Under the pieces are notes generated by a model that ran no database searches, was not told the origin of the DNA, and saw only the letters and a list, made by a program, of their open reading frames with translations. Position numbers and translations under genes: made by a program. DNA of 20,324 nucleotides from Leptolyngbya sp. SIO4C1 (GTDB taxonomy: Bacteria; Cyanobacteriota; Cyanobacteriia; Phormidesmidales; Phormidesmidaceae): assembly GCA_010671975.1 (NCBI GenBank), contig JAAHIA010000034.1, positions 1 through 20,324 of the forward strand, in the 5' to 3' direction. Positions 8,244-16,529 of this stretch are shown here, one piece after another; the stretch's first letter is position 1; each line of letters begins with the position of its first letter.

Positions 8244-10487
8244 CTAGCGATCGCAGCCTGAGAGTTCGGCCGCAGTGGGTCGATCGACTGCTTCTACTAG
8301 GGTAGCTAGCTGCGATTCTAAAACCCAGCCTTCGTTGCCGGTAGGCTGGCTCGCGGCTGCGGCAGATGCGGGCGGGCGGGCGGGCTCGCTGGGGTCAAGC
8401 GGGTCAGCCTGATCGTTACCAGCCTGATTAGTTGAGGTGCATACCCTCAGCTGAATCCAGCGAAACTCGTCGGTAGCCTCTTGTCGCCTGATGACTTGAA
8501 CTAAGCTACCCGCCGGCAGCCGCCCAACAATCGTTCCTGATAGTGCTGGATTGTCACTGTCGACTAGCTGAGGCGTCTGATACAGCGGCAGCGGCAGTTC
8601 GGAAGAAGACTGCAGTGACTGAATGCGGGCGTAGGTGCCAGGTCGGAGGGAAGCTGGCGGCGCAGCAGTGGGCGTAGATAGCTCAGGGACGGTGTTAACA
8701 ACCGGCGGTACAAGCTGCTGCCGCTCTCGAAAAAGATCGCTAAAGAAAAAGGCAATCAGCCCGCCTGCAATGCCTATTAGGCCAATGATGCCAATCAGTA
8801 ACGGCAGCAGGCTCGATTTGGCGCGCGCTTTGGCAGGGGGAGCCGCAGTCGGCGCTATGATAGTGGCTGCGGGTCGAGTGGCTACTGGCGTCGGGCTGGC
8901 TAGCTCGGCCGGCAGCGGCTGCTTAGCCGCGTCAACGGCGCGCCCGCGAATCAGGCCCACCGTGACATTGTCATGACCGTTGTAGGTGTTGGCCAGCTGG
9001 ATTAGGGTAGCAGTGCCCGCAGCGGCGCTCTGGCGCTGCTGCAAGACGGGTAAGAGCTCGTTGCGCCAAAACTGCTCAACTCGATCGTTATCGCTGAGGC
9101 CGTCTGAGCAGAGCAGCAGCAGGCTCTCGTCATCGATAATCAGCCGCTGCAAGTTGGGATAGAGCGACTGCGAGGCATTCATCCCTAACGCTTGAACCAG
9201 CGCCCCTGCGCCCGGATGGTCGACCACTTCTCGATAAAACCCGTAGCCTAGGCGAACCTCGCGAGCGGCCACATCGTCATCTAGCGTGATTTGTCGGCAG
9301 CTCCGCTGACTGATAGCATAAGCGCGGCTATCGCCCACGTGCGCAATGTAGATCTGCGGGCCTAAAATCAGCGCCATTACCAGGGTTGTGCCCATGCGAT
9401 CGCGCGCCTGACGCGCCTCAGAATCATTTTGTTGCGCAATCTGGTCGTTGGCAGCGCAAATCGCAGTTTCAATCGCCGCTGAGATCTCGCGAGCGCTGAG
9501 GTGAGGCTGCGTTAGCTTAGCGTTGAGATGTTCGCCAATTGCCGCGATCGCCAGCTGTGAGGCCACATCTCCGCCCTGGTGGCCGCCAATGCCGTCGCAG
9601 ACAATCATCAGCAGCGGCTGCAGCGCTCGCGACTGCGGGACAATCGTATAGGTCTGATGGGTGCCGCTAGCAGGATAGCAGGCATCTTCGTTGCGCTGTC
9701 GTACCGGTCCTTGATCGGTCTGAACGGCAATCTCGTACTCGGTGGTCTGCCCCTGGCCCAATGCCAAGACGGCGCTATCTAGGCAGGCGATCAGCTGCTC
9801 GGCCTGGGTAAATTCACCGGCTTCTAACCGCTGACAGAGCGTTTGCAAAAAGTCTTGTAAGCCGGCATGAGCACGCTCAGCTAGCGGCTGCCAAACCTGC
9901 CCTAGGTGCGATAGCTCAACCGTGTCGGTACTATCAGAGCGTAGCTCTAGCAGCCGCACGGTAGCCCCTTCAACGCGCTGCAGCGGCAGCTCTAGCAGGC
10001 TACTCACTACGCGCTCGGTGGCAAACGGCTGCCATAGCTGAGCAATCTGCCACAGCCAGTTGAGCTGCCGCAGCGGGCTAGCCCCCTCCCAGCAGTCGTT
10101 CAGTGCCGGCAGCAGCTGCGGTATGTCAGCTGCAGTCTTGGCCGCGATCGCAGCGTCTTCGAGCAGCAGCACAGCGCCGCCCTCGCCATCTTGCAGCAGG
10201 GCGTAGGGGCGCGGCACGTTTAGCGCATAGCCCGAAAGCGCCAGATAGGGCAGAACAAAGCTAGGAAACTCGGGTGGCGACTCTGGGATTAACCCTGGCT
10301 GCGTATCTAAGACAATGCGCTCGCCCTTAATTTCATAGCGACTGTAGAGATAGTCACCCGGCTGCCCCAGCTGCGCCGCCCCAACCACCCACAGATAGTG
10401 GTGCGGGATTGGCGTGCCGCAGACCGAACAGGTATTGGTATCCTCTGAATTGGGAGTTTGGCAGCTGAGGTTAGGACAGTTAATCAC
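8244..10487 (-). CDS. Membrane-anchored PP2C-type Ser/Thr phosphatase with zinc ribbon
   Basis: A 747-residue multidomain protein. An N-terminal zinc ribbon uses C4, C9, C20 and C23. Residues ~30-245 are a helical region that faintly recalls a degenerate protein-kinase fold (uncertain). Residues ~252-515 are a PP2C domain with every hallmark: RNED at 265-268, CDGIGGHQGG at 297-306, GTTL at 366-369, GDSRAY at 385-390, SDGLSDND at 461-468 and GHDNVTVG at 504-511, so the metal-binding aspartates are intact. A transmembrane helix spans ~559-583, and residues ~617-733 look like an exported SH3b-like domain. It would thus remove phosphate in the cytoplasm and sense something outside. GTG at 10487 is the start: an in-frame TGA lies three codons upstream and no ATG is available. 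It lies 37 bp after ndhM. Confidence 0.85.
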   Translation of the reverse strand: MINCPNLSCQTPNSEDTNTCSVCGTPIPHHYLWVVGAAQLGQPGDYLYSRYEIKGERIVLDTQPGLIPESPPEFPSFVLPYLALSGYALNVPRPYALLQDGEGGAVLLLEDAAIAAKTAADIPQLLPALNDCWEGASPLRQLNWLWQIAQLWQPFATERVVSSLLELPLQRVEGATVRLLELRSDSTDTVELSHLGQVWQPLAERAHAGLQDFLQTLCQRLEAGEFTQAEQLIACLDSAVLALGQGQTTEYEIAVQTDQGPVRQRNEDACYPASGTHQTYTIVPQSRALQPLLMIVCDGIGGHQGGDVASQLAIAAIGEHLNAKLTQPHLSAREISAAIETAICAANDQIAQQNDSEARQARDRMGTTLVMALILGPQIYIAHVGDSRAYAISQRSCRQITLDDDVAAREVRLGYGFYREVVDHPGAGALVQALGMNASQSLYPNLQRLIIDDESLLLLCSDGLSDNDRVEQFWRNELLPVLQQRQSAAAGTATLIQLANTYNGHDNVTVGLIRGRAVDAAKQPLPAELASPTPVATRPAATIIAPTAAPPAKARAKSSLLPLLIGIIGLIGIAGGLIAFFFSDLFRERQQLVPPVVNTVPELSTPTAAPPASLRPGTYARIQSLQSSSELPLPLYQTPQLVDSDNPALSGTIVGRLPAGSLVQVIRRQEATDEFRWIQLRVCTSTNQAGNDQADPLDPSEPARPPASAAAASQPTGNEGWVLESQLATLVEAVDRPTAAELSGCDR

Positions 10488-10524
10488 AAATCTTCATCCA
10501 CAAATGCAGAGGAACGGGATCTGC

Positions 10525-10896
10525 CTATGAGTCTGCTGAGTCCGCTGATGCAGCTGACTGCTCATCTGAAACCACTCGAGGCAGCCCCATGCTGTAGTTG
10601 AGCACTCGACTTTTGAGGTTGTAGCTCAGCTGCCCAGACTGCAGCATTGTTTTAACCGTATGCTCGAGATCGGAGCCAATCCGACGCAGAGTATAGTCGG
10701 TGAGATCTTCACCCTCGTAGGCATCAATCAGCCGATCAAATTCAGCATAGACCTGCTGCAGGGCTTCGTCCGTCCAGTTAAACTCATTGTCTGGGTCAAC
10801 ATCGAGCGTGAGCCGATTTTCGCTTGGCACCAGTTCGTCAGCTTCAATCTCCGCTGCAAAAATATGGATATGGCGAGTCGTTGATTTTAGCAGCAT
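10525..10896 (-). CDS. ndhM: NAD(P)H-quinone oxidoreductase subunit M
   Basis: A 123-residue NdhM, an oxygenic-photosynthesis-specific peripheral subunit of the thylakoid NDH-1 complex, which serves cyclic electron flow, respiration and CO2 uptake. Recognised from the beginning MLLKSTTRHIHIF, the LTLDVDPDNEFNW block (29-41), the LRRIGSDLEH block (70-79) and SYNLKSRVLNYSMGLP (91-106), all close to NdhM sequences I know. Length fits. The last ~15 residues are a Ser/Ala/Asp tail specific to this organism. ATG at 10896. Same strand and 37 bp upstream of the PP2C gene, perhaps co-transcribed; divergent from the histidine phosphatase over an 84-bp gap. Confidence 0.93.
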   Translation of the reverse strand: MLLKSTTRHIHIFAAEIEADELVPSENRLTLDVDPDNEFNWTDEALQQVYAEFDRLIDAYEGEDLTDYTLRRIGSDLEHTVKTMLQSGQLSYNLKSRVLNYSMGLPRVVSDEQSAASADSADS

Positions 10897-10980
10897 TCTC
10901 GTTGCTCATTCAAAATTATTCAATGCCATTGTAAACGCTTAGTTCGCTGGTCTTATCACAATTTGCAAACGCGCCCCTGA

Positions 10981-11634
10981 ATGACCTACCTCAAACTGCT
11001 GTTAATTCGCCATGCGCAGTCGCTAGGCAATGCGGCGCTACAGATGGAAGGCCAGGGCTCAACCGCACTGTCTGCGCTAGGTCGACAGCAGGCCCAGCGG
11101 CTAGCAGCGGCGCTGCTGCGCTCAGAGCGGCCAACCCACTGCTATAGCAGCCCGCTGCTGCGATCGCGCCAAACCGCTGCCGCGCTAACTGCCGCCTATC
11201 CGCCGCTGACGGTGACGCTGGCTGACCCGCTGCAGGAGCTGCATGCCGGCATTTTGCAAGGGCTGACCTGGGCTGAGGCCACTGTCCGCTATCCTGACCT
11301 TTGCCAGCGGCTGATGCAGCAGCTAGACTACTGGCCTGTGCCGCAGGCCGAACCCCTGAGCGCCGGACGAGCGCGAGCACAGCGGTGGCTGACCGACTGC
11401 TTGAAGCAGCACCAGCCGGGCGATGTGATTTGGGCCGTCTCTCATGCCGGACTGATGCAGCATCTGATTGCGGCGGTGCTAGGCTGCGATCGCACCTGGC
11501 AGATCCCGATTCAGCACACGGCTGTCTTTGAATTTTGGCTGGCGCAGACCGCTTGGACAGCGAGCGATCGCAATCGGTTCAATCCAGAATTTTGGCAGAT
11601 TAGGCGCTTTAACGACACGGCGCATTTGCTGTGA
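10981..11634 (+). CDS. Histidine phosphatase family protein (phosphoglycerate-mutase-like)
   Basis: A 217-residue member of the histidine phosphatase superfamily. The phosphoaccepting motif is IRHAQS with H11; R61 in the SSPLLRSRQTA segment, E86 and the second catalytic histidine H155 in VSHAGLM complete the active-site set. Length agrees with the cofactor-dependent mutase-like or broad-specificity phosphatase branch rather than with glycolytic dPGM (~250 aa). The substrate cannot be told. ATG at 10981 without an evident Shine-Dalgarno. Some members act on sugar phosphates or alpha-ribazole phosphate; no cobalamin genes are nearby. Confidence 0.88.
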   Translation: MTYLKLLLIRHAQSLGNAALQMEGQGSTALSALGRQQAQRLAAALLRSERPTHCYSSPLLRSRQTAAALTAAYPPLTVTLADPLQELHAGILQGLTWAEATVRYPDLCQRLMQQLDYWPVPQAEPLSAGRARAQRWLTDCLKQHQPGDVIWAVSHAGLMQHLIAAVLGCDRTWQIPIQHTAVFEFWLAQTAWTASDRNRFNPEFWQIRRFNDTAHLL

Positions 11635-11747
11635 TCGCAATCCCTTTGGTCTGAATTACGCATTACTCTATAAGATCTAAAGCTGTAATCTAGCCAACAG
11701 ACTTGAGCGCCCCGCAGTGCCTGCGATCGCTATTCAAATTCCTCATT

Positions 11748-11754
11748 GGAGGTG
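11748..11754 (+). promoter_or_regulatory. Strong Shine-Dalgarno GGAGGTG
   Basis: GGAGGTG ends 5 bp before the ATG at 11760. It is the clearest ribosome-binding site in the window, where most genes lack one, and it fixes the start of the following gene. Confidence 0.8.
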
Positions 11755-11759
11755 TTTAG

Positions 11760-12674
11760 ATGACTGATCCTGCTAACGATATCTTTGGTCAAGCGCGTGA
11801 AGGCAGCGTTGCAGCAATTATTCAAATCCTCAACGAGCGCCTGTCCGAGGAAGGCATTCGCACGCGCGCGGTCTTTGCCGACGGTATTTTACAGCTGCTG
11901 TGTGAGGCCCCGACTGCTGAGCAGCTCGATCAGACGTTTGTGGTTGAGCGGGTGCGCAAGATTTTAGAAATGATTTCTCCTCGCCGCATTCGCAAAGTCA
12001 ACATCAATGGCCGCATCGTGCGCGAACAGCAGCTGCTTTGGCTAGAAGAAATCAACCGCGATCCAGAAAGGCAGCTGCTTTGGTCAGAGATGATCGTCCT
12101 GAAGCAGCCCAACCTCGTCAGGCGCTTAAGCCGAGCGCTGGAAGCGCCTAAGCATCGCTCTCGCTTTCCGAAAGGCGTGTCTGAATCCGATCTGCGACAG
12201 CGCAAATCCTTCATGCGCGGCCTAGCTGGTGGCCTGAGCGCAGCGCTGCTGCTCTTGCTCGCAGTCGGCTGGCTGCTGCGCGATCGCGTGGCGGGGCCAA
12301 TCAGGGTAGAGCAGGCTGCCGAAGAGGAGACAGGCGCGATCGCGCAGCCCGAGATCGCGCCTGCACCTTCCCCTGCTGAACCCGAGCCTATCGAAACCGG
12401 TGAGCCGGCTGCCCCAGCCCCAGCGGCTACTCCAGAACCCTACGATCCGTTTGCTAGAGCCGTGCGGCTAGCCGAGCAGGCCGCCGTTGAAGGCCAGAGC
12501 GCTACCACGCCTGAAGACTGGCTGCAGCTGGCAGCTCGCTGGCAGCAGGCCTCCGACCTGATGGCTGAAGTGCCGTCTACTGACGAACGCTACGCTGTTG
12601 CTCAAGACCGAGTGCAGGCGTATCAGACCAACAGCACCGCGCTCTTACTCAGAGCAGAGCAGGCCCAGCAGTAG
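11760..12674 (+). CDS. Single-pass membrane protein with cyanobacterial-type N- and C-terminal modules
   Basis: A 304-residue protein of unknown function. Residues ~10-98 form a compact alpha/beta domain (AIIQILNERL... VNINGRIV... LLWLEEI) of a kind I associate with many otherwise unrelated cyanobacterial proteins. A basic stretch precedes one transmembrane helix at ~153-174. Next come a Pro/Glu/Ala-rich linker (~185-228) and a helical C-terminal module (~230-300), with tryptophans in DWLQLAARWQQAS and the VPSTDERYAVAQDRVQAY pattern. By the positive-inside rule the N-terminal domain is probably cytoplasmic and the helical module periplasmic or lumenal. It is convergent with the HerA-like gene across a short tandem repeat. 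Confidence 0.75.
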   Translation: MTDPANDIFGQAREGSVAAIIQILNERLSEEGIRTRAVFADGILQLLCEAPTAEQLDQTFVVERVRKILEMISPRRIRKVNINGRIVREQQLLWLEEINRDPERQLLWSEMIVLKQPNLVRRLSRALEAPKHRSRFPKGVSESDLRQRKSFMRGLAGGLSAALLLLLAVGWLLRDRVAGPIRVEQAAEEETGAIAQPEIAPAPSPAEPEPIETGEPAAPAPAATPEPYDPFARAVRLAEQAAVEGQSATTPEDWLQLAARWQQASDLMAEVPSTDERYAVAQDRVQAYQTNSTALLLRAEQAQQ

Positions 12675-12676
12675 CA

Positions 12677-12721
12677 CCCCTAGTCACAGTAGTCCCTTAG
12701 TCACGGTAGTGCCCCTAGTCA
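12677..12721. repeat. Short tandem repeat (~17 bp, about 2.6 copies) between convergent genes
   Basis: Imperfect direct copies of a CCCYTAGTCACRGTAGT-like unit follow each other from 12677. The third, partial copy contains the stop codon of the HerA-like gene (12715-12717). Such short tandemly repeated units are common in cyanobacterial intergenic DNA. No T-tract terminator is seen in the gap. Confidence 0.6.
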
Positions 12722-14403
12722 ATGCTGACGCCTTGAAAAGTTTCGGCCTTAGCATTAGCGGCGACGGGGGCCTGACTAATTTGCTGCGATCGCAGCCGAT
12801 GCGCTTGAAAGTAGCCCTGCCATTCATGCGGCGCGTTGAGGGTCTCGCCACCGTGCTGCGTCAGCCGAGTGCGCACCTGACAGAGCACAGGCGTATTCAC
12901 ACAGGCCCCAGAAATAATCACCTGGCCCTTAGTCAGCGCCGGCAGCTCTTTAAGCAGATCGCGACCGGCGGCCTCGACCCCATATTTCAAGCTTTCTTGG
13001 TCCACCGGGTTGACGATGCGCATTAAAAACTGGCTCATGCACTGCGACAGCACGTCCGAATCGAGCTTGCCCGGCCGCTGCGTGATGAGTCCTACGCCTA
13101 GACCAAACTTGCGGCCCTCGCTCAAAATTGTGCGCAAAATTGCCTTGCAGCGCGAAGGCTCCTTGGCGGGGGCAAAGCGATGGGCTTCTTCAATTAGGGT
13201 AAAGACCGGATAGGGCAGATAGTTCTCATCGTCGTCTGAGAGTTTATCTTTAGCCGTATTCACCCGCGAGAGATAGCTCTGCCGCAGTACCGCTGCGCAG
13301 ATCACCTGCTGCTCTTCCTGGCTAATTTCATTCATTTGCAAAACCGTCACCTGGCCCGGCTCGAACAGGTCGCGCGGCGCGAGGTGATCCATCTGGTGAA
13401 AATACTGCGATCGCGCCAGCCGATCGAGCTTCCACTCTAGCGCTGGCGCAGAGGAGCCAACCTTTTCGTTGCCCTCATCGTCGACCGTAATATCGGCCTC
13501 ATACACGGCCGCCACTAAATCATTCACATTCCAACGATAGCTGCCGCGCTTGTGCTTACTCAAAATCGCAAACGCCTTATTCAAAATCGACTGCTGCCGA
13601 TCGCTCATCTCTGGCAGCAGCGTCAGCACGTCGTAATAGTCGAGTGACGAGACCCGAATGCGAATATCGTCCGGTGTGAGCACCTGAACCTTGGGCGCAT
13701 AGCCATCGTCTGCCTTAAAGCTGCTGTGCCCGCGCATATCGGCCAGCGTGCTGTACTCGCCGTGTGGGTCAAAAATTAACACCGCTGCTCGGTTGTAGGG
13801 CTGTAAAAATTCTTCAATCAGCACGCCTGCTGTGTAAGATTTTCCCGAACCTGTCCCGGCCAAGATCGCCATGTGCGTGCTGACTAGCTCCTTCACATCG
13901 AGCGCTACCGGCACCGCCCCGCCGGCTCTGAGCAAGAGCGACCCCACCCGAGCTGAGCCCACCTCGCCCGGCTGCTTTTTATTCACCACCTGCTGCAGCA
14001 TCGCGTCATCCGCCAGGTAGACCTTAGCGCCCGGATCGGGCGTTAGCCTAGGGTTGATGAATCCCAGCGGCGGCTGAAAGTGACCAATCACATCCACCGC
14101 GACCTCATAAATTTCTGGATTGGGATGGGCGAAGCCAACCAACGCCGCGATCGTCTCAGGGCTAATTTCTGTGTCGGCAAAGATGCGATCGGGCAGATGA
14201 TCGGTGAGTTGCCGAGCCGAGATTTTGCCTAAAATTTGCAGCGTCTGACGCTGACCCGGCACTGCCGCTGTGTAAAAAACAAATTCTCCGATCTTGACCT
14301 GACGGTTGTCGGCGGTGATAAACACATATTGATTGCCATCGTCGCCGGGGCCTTTGACCGTGCCAATCACCTGCGATGTGGAAGACTGAGCCAGCTGGGT
14401 CAT
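12715..14403 (-). CDS. HerA-like hexameric ATPase (DUF87 family)
   Basis: A 562-residue ATPase of the HerA/FtsK superfamily. Residues ~10-110 resemble the HAS-barrel oligomerisation domain. The Walker A motif is GTGSGKS at 183-189, followed by FDPHGEY (211-217). Walker B is FTLIEEAHRF (401-410) with tandem acidic residues. Further on, the TQRPGKLDSDVLSQC segment is the sensor and arginine-finger region typical of HerA. HerA proteins pump duplex DNA and usually work with NurA or another nuclease in end resection or in defence complexes; none is encoded next to it here, so the partner is unknown. ATG at 14403, divergent from the SRPBCC gene across 344 bp. Codon use matches its neighbours, so no sign of recent transfer. 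Confidence 0.85.
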   Translation of the reverse strand: MTQLAQSSTSQVIGTVKGPGDDGNQYVFITADNRQVKIGEFVFYTAAVPGQRQTLQILGKISARQLTDHLPDRIFADTEISPETIAALVGFAHPNPEIYEVAVDVIGHFQPPLGFINPRLTPDPGAKVYLADDAMLQQVVNKKQPGEVGSARVGSLLLRAGGAVPVALDVKELVSTHMAILAGTGSGKSYTAGVLIEEFLQPYNRAAVLIFDPHGEYSTLADMRGHSSFKADDGYAPKVQVLTPDDIRIRVSSLDYYDVLTLLPEMSDRQQSILNKAFAILSKHKRGSYRWNVNDLVAAVYEADITVDDEGNEKVGSSAPALEWKLDRLARSQYFHQMDHLAPRDLFEPGQVTVLQMNEISQEEQQVICAAVLRQSYLSRVNTAKDKLSDDDENYLPYPVFTLIEEAHRFAPAKEPSRCKAILRTILSEGRKFGLGVGLITQRPGKLDSDVLSQCMSQFLMRIVNPVDQESLKYGVEAAGRDLLKELPALTKGQVIISGACVNTPVLCQVRTRLTQHGGETLNAPHEWQGYFQAHRLRSQQISQAPVAANAKAETFQGVSID

Positions 14404-14735
14404 GATGCTAATACAAACGCTCTCTTGTGATTTATAACAGGTTCTTCGGCGCTTCGCGAACTGATTTAGCGCTGCTGAGCCGGTAAGAAATTGATTGGGT
14501 ATAAACCTTATGTAAAATCTTTATGGACGCTCCGATTTAAGGAAGGCGGCTTTGGATAACCTGGAGTAGCTTTAATCTGATGTGTGAGCGTTTATGTCAG
14601 CGGGCATTCTAGACCTGACTTCGCCGAGCTAAGGCAGAACCGCTGTCCCAATAGCTTAGATTCAGCTAGACTGTTTAGGAATATATACTCAGCTGTGCGC
14701 CTAGTGCCGGTTTAATTAAGCGTTAACATTCAACT
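14404..14735. promoter_or_regulatory. Divergent intergenic region with one promoter-like site
   Basis: Gap of about 340 bp between the HerA-like and SRPBCC genes. On the plus strand TTCAGC (14661-14666) and TATACT (14684-14689), 17 bp apart, make a possible promoter with a good -10 and weak -35. A/T-rich blocks near 14500-14525 (TATAAACC, TGTAAAATCTTTATG) could serve the other direction. Only very short open frames (under 15 codons) occur; no tRNA-like or riboswitch-like fold was recognised. Confidence 0.3.
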
Positions 14736-14747
14736 TTGAAATTGCCT

Positions 14748-15326
14748 GTGACTCAAGATCTTCTACAGAACGCAGACAGTCTATCCGCGAACCACGAGGT
14801 GGTTCACGTTGAGCCTGCTCAAGCGGAAACGGTCAGCATTTCAACTGAGAAGCTTCAGACTCGGCAGCGCCGCATTTTAGCCACCATTGCCATTCCCCAA
14901 ACGCTAGAGCAGGTCTGGCAGGTGCTGACCGACTACGAGCGGCTAGCAGACTTTATCCCCAGCCTTACCGTCAGCCGTCGCATAGCGCATCCCAAGGGCG
15001 GCATTCGCCTAGAGCAGGTCGGGGCTCAGTGTTTTTTGAATATTAAATTTTGCGCCCGCGTCATTCTTGATATGTATGAGAGCTTTCCGGCAGAGCTAGG
15101 ATTCTCAATGGTAGAAGGCGACTTTAAGCAGTTTATGGGCGCTTGGCGTTTGCAGCCTGCTAGCATTGCGGGACAGCCCGGTACGCTGCTGTCGTATGAG
15201 GTCATGGTGCAGCCGCCTTTGGCGATGCCGACAACGCTGATTGAGCGCCATATTTGCCACAACTTAACGCAGAACCTACAGGCAATTCGGCAGCAGACGA
15301 TCAAGCTCTTTAGCGCAGAAGGCTAG
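14748..15326 (+). CDS. SRPBCC (START-like) family protein, polyketide cyclase/COQ10 type
   Basis: A ~192-residue protein whose residues ~40-185 match the SRPBCC helix-grip fold: RILATIAIPQTLEQVWQVLTDYERLADFIPSL is the classic start of COQ10/cyclase-like members, followed by alternating strands and the C-terminal long helix LIERHICHNLTQNLQAIRQQ. The fold encloses a hydrophobic ligand; cyanobacterial members may bind quinones or pigments, but the ligand here is unknown. No ATG is available: TTG at 14736 or 14742 and GTG at 14748 are all possible, with an in-frame TAA just upstream (14724-14726). GTG is my choice. The N-terminal ~35 residues look disordered. Confidence 0.75.
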   Translation: MTQDLLQNADSLSANHEVVHVEPAQAETVSISTEKLQTRQRRILATIAIPQTLEQVWQVLTDYERLADFIPSLTVSRRIAHPKGGIRLEQVGAQCFLNIKFCARVILDMYESFPAELGFSMVEGDFKQFMGAWRLQPASIAGQPGTLLSYEVMVQPPLAMPTTLIERHICHNLTQNLQAIRQQTIKLFSAEG

Positions 15327-15436
15327 CAAAGCTGAGCCGCTGCTAGCATTTTTCTTAAAAGACACTGGTGTGGAGGCTAGTGCGATCGCAAGCAGCCCAA
15401 TCTCGATGCGGACGAATTTGCAGCCGGTGAAGGGGT

Positions 15437-15570
15437 GAAGGCAAGGATAGAAGACAAAGGAATGAAGAGAGAGGACTGAAGAAAGAGAAAAAGAAGCTAG
15501 AGACGTTTTTTTGTCAGTATTCCCTCTCTAATCCTCCTTCTTCATTCCTCGTTCTTCATTCTTTGCCTTC
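15437..15570. repeat. Large imperfect inverted repeat, purine-rich/pyrimidine-rich arms, abutting the array
   Basis: A purine-rich arm (15437-15485) and a pyrimidine-rich arm (15522-15570) pair over about 49 bp with roughly three quarters identity by hand alignment; the best blocks are GAAGGCAA at the tips and AGGAATGAAGA in the middle. The loop contains a run of seven T at ~15505-15512. The right arm ends one base before the first CRISPR repeat. If the array is transcribed leftward, this long hairpin lies at its distal end and could end or protect the pre-crRNA. An 18-bp piece (15459-15476) recurs with one change at 17977-17994. Confidence 0.7.
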
Positions 15571-15571
15571 A

Positions 15572-16529
15572 GTTTCCAACTATTCCGATCGCACCCGACC
15601 GGTAGGGGCGAATACAGCTGTAACCGGTCCTTCCCGCAACGTCGAGGGTTTCCAACTATTCCGATCGCACCCGACCGGTAGGGTGGAGAAGCTTTTTATA
15701 AGGATTGCCCAGTTGAGAAAGGGTTTCCAACTATTCCGATCGCACCCGACCGGTAGGGTGGTACTTGGACTGGACAGCCGCGTCCAAAGTCCTCAAGTTT
15801 CCAACTATTCCGATCGCACCCGACCGGTAGGGGCTTTTCCTCAAAAAGCCTCAGAGCGGGCGGCCCTAGAGCGAGGTTTCCAACTATTCCGATCGCACCC
15901 GACCGGTAGGGTGGGGCGAGCTAAAGCAGTGGGCAGTCGAGCGCGGCGGGGTTTCCAACTATTCCGATCGCACCCGACCGGTAGGGCTCTTTGGTTACTC
16001 TGAAGTTATTCAATGCTTTTGGTAAGTTTCCAACTATTCCGATCGCACCCGACCGGTAGGGTGGGGCGACTTCATTGCTGATAGCGTACTTGGGGGTTTC
16101 CAACTATTCCGATCGCACCCGACCGGTAGGGCAGCGATCGCATCCTGGATTAAAGAAAGATTATTTCAGGTTTCCAACTATTCCGATCGCACCCGACCGG
16201 TAGGGAGCTGAAAAACCTAGATAACTCTAAGGGTTACAGAGGTTTCATGAGGTTTCCAACTATTCCGATCGCACCCGACCGGTAGGGCTTGGCGTTAAGC
16301 CGGTAGATGTAGACATGGTTTCTTCCCCCTGTTTCCAACTATTCCGATCGCACCCGACCGGTAGGGTTGAAGCGCCTACAGCAAATCAAGTACTGGCCAT
16401 GTTCCTCGGCAAGTTTCCAACTATTCCGATCGCACCCGACCGGTAGGGTTGTCGAAAGAGTCAGCAACACCGCAACATTGTGCAAGGCAACAAGTTTCCA
16501 ACTATTCCGATCGCACCCGACCGGTAGGG
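15572..16529 (-). CRISPR. CRISPR array, 13 repeats of 36 bp, 12 spacers
   Basis: Thirteen 36-bp repeats, all identical as far as I can read, start at 15572, 15648, 15723, 15797, 15876, 15951, 16026, 16096, 16170, 16252, 16331, 16413 and 16494. On the plus strand each starts GTTTCCAACTATTCC and ends GACCGGTAGGG. Spacers are 40, 39, 38, 43, 39, 39, 34, 38, 46, 43, 46 and 45 bp, all unique. Leftward (minus-strand) transcription is favoured for two reasons. The minus-strand repeat ends in TTGGAAAC, resembling the usual GAAAC 3' end. Its RNA also forms a 7-bp stem, CCGGUCG-GGUG-CGAUCGG, whose one G.U pair would be an A.C mismatch in the other sense. Long spacers of variable length and the csx3 neighbours suggest type III. 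No cas effector or adaptation genes are in the window. Confidence 0.98.

Noticed and set aside
15563..16003. Open frame of 146 codons over the CRISPR array with a repeated peptide
   Set aside because: It is a translation of the 36-bp repeats and spacers; the repeat period and identical units identify the region as a CRISPR array, not a gene.
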